Positions 63,687-64,000 of a stretch of 64,000 nucleotides of DNA are shown here, piece by piece. This DNA comes from Sphingomonas sp. (GTDB taxonomy: Bacteria > Pseudomonadota > Alphaproteobacteria > Sphingomonadales > Sphingomonadaceae). The notes below the pieces were generated by a model that saw only the letters and a program-made list of their open reading frames with translations, did not search any database and was not told the DNA's origin. The translations under genes were made by a program, and so were the position numbers. The DNA lies in assembly GCA_003248865.1 (NCBI GenBank), contig QFPK01000001.1, forward strand, positions 364,709-428,708, written 5' to 3'. Numbering within the stretch: the stretch's first letter is position 1; each line of letters opens with the position of its first letter.

Positions 63687-63912
63687 TTTTGCCTCCGGCG
63701 GGCAGGGAAATGATTTCCCTGCACCCTCGACGTTGGCGTTGTGCGCTGCTTCGCCGTCGCGCGCGTGACTTTGTTCGATTGCCTGCGGCGCTGGAGTTTG
63801 CTGGCGCCGCAGGCAATAAACCTGCCGGTCAGCACTACCTCAACGAGTGGCTTAGTAATGGGGGTGCAGGGGCGTCACGTCCCTGCCGGGTGCCGGGCAG
63901 AGTGAGCTGCCC
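63687..63912 (+). repeat. Three-hairpin intergenic repeat, copy C
   Basis: A 226-base copy. The left hairpin is identical to copies A and B, the central stem is GATTGCCTGCGGCGC/GCGCCGCAGGCAA, the right hairpin is GCAGGGGCGT-C-ACGTCCCTGC with one mismatch, and the last stem is GGGCAG/CTGCCC. It ends about five bases before the IS element. Confidence 0.85.
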
Positions 63913-63917
63913 CCTTC

Positions 63918-64000
63918 TGAGTGGTCCATCGACTATGACAGTCTGGATCGAGGAAGGGACGACGAATGCCAGCGAAGAAGCACAAGCCCGAGGAGATCAT
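63918..64000 (+). mobile_element. Left end of an IS3-type insertion sequence (cut by window edge)
   Basis: TGAGTGGTCCATCGACTATG begins a terminal-repeat-like stretch typical of IS3-family ends, followed 48 bases later by the orfA-type start. The rest of the element is outside the window. Confidence 0.65.
63966..64000 (+). CDS. IS3-family transposase OrfA, N-terminal fragment
   Basis: Eleven codons are visible: MPAKKHKPEEI and the beginning of the next Ile codon. This is the usual beginning of IS3-family OrfA proteins (MPAK-HKPEEII-KLRE), whose N-terminal helix-turn-helix binds the element ends. GGAAGGGAC lies just upstream. Confidence 0.7.
   Translation, partial: MPAKKHKPEEI

Overview
The window is GC-rich, gene-dense chromosomal DNA from an alphaproteobacterium, most likely a sphingomonad (Sphingomonadales). 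The signs are a large TonB-dependent receptor with an 'IIVTG' TonB-box region, a UrcA-family protein, a PEPxxWA-CTERM-like protein, an alphaproteobacterial single-Cys DksA, an OlsB-type acyltransferase, MerC under a Zur-like site, a Tad/Cpa pilus locus, and the DUF2849-cysI-DUF934-cysH sulfur operon. No rRNA, tRNA or CRISPR array was recognised. An IS3-type element starts at the right edge.

Layout. 0-1.1 kb: the start of an exported protein behind a possible Fur site, then an internally shortened S41 peptidase. 1.2-12.5 kb: a divergent locus that looks dedicated to D-amino-acid peptides or peptidoglycan fragments. One arm has an exported D-aminoacylase-like protein and a DgcN-like D-Glu N-acetyltransferase. 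The other has a TonB receptor, a class A beta-lactamase-like protein, a serine hydrolase fused to a VanX-type D-Ala-D-Ala dipeptidase, and an amidase with a CHRD-like tail. 12.6-18.4 kb: an exported TPR protein and the fatty-acid cluster fabD-fabG-acpP-fabF-mltG. 18.5-22.9 kb: leuC, an ABC ATPase without a permease, nadB and merC. 23.0-28.4 kb: a YgjP-like metallopeptidase, OlsB, AmpG, a Rieske oxygenase, two YdcH-like small proteins and DksA.

28.8-42.2 kb: a complete Tad pilus locus on the minus strand (TadE, TadG-like, Flp pilin, CpaB, CpaC, a short protein in the CpaD position, CpaE, CpaF, TadB, TadC, two TPR proteins, CpaA), ending next to a glycine-rich PEP-CTERM-like protein. 42.5-48.3 kb: PLPBP, a ThiE/TenI-like protein, DUF4112, and the assimilatory sulfate operon cobA-DUF2849-cysI-DUF934-cysH. 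48.5-56.7 kb: alanine racemase and a tightly overlapping operon (duplicated DsbA-like protein, metallo-beta-lactamase-fold hydrolase, two sulfatases) facing a TetR regulator. 56.7-64 kb: DedA, gshB, hisN, a CoA-transferase, a LytS/LytTR two-component pair and UrcA.

The most unusual features are the D-amino-acid locus and a family of structured intergenic repeats. Three copies of a roughly 225-bp, three-hairpin element lie in the last 6 kb, one of them inside the two-component operon. A shortened copy lies at 12.5 kb, and a symmetrical hairpin array lies between cysH and alr. Coordinates and motifs come from reading the sequence; functions come from family recognition and no database search was run.
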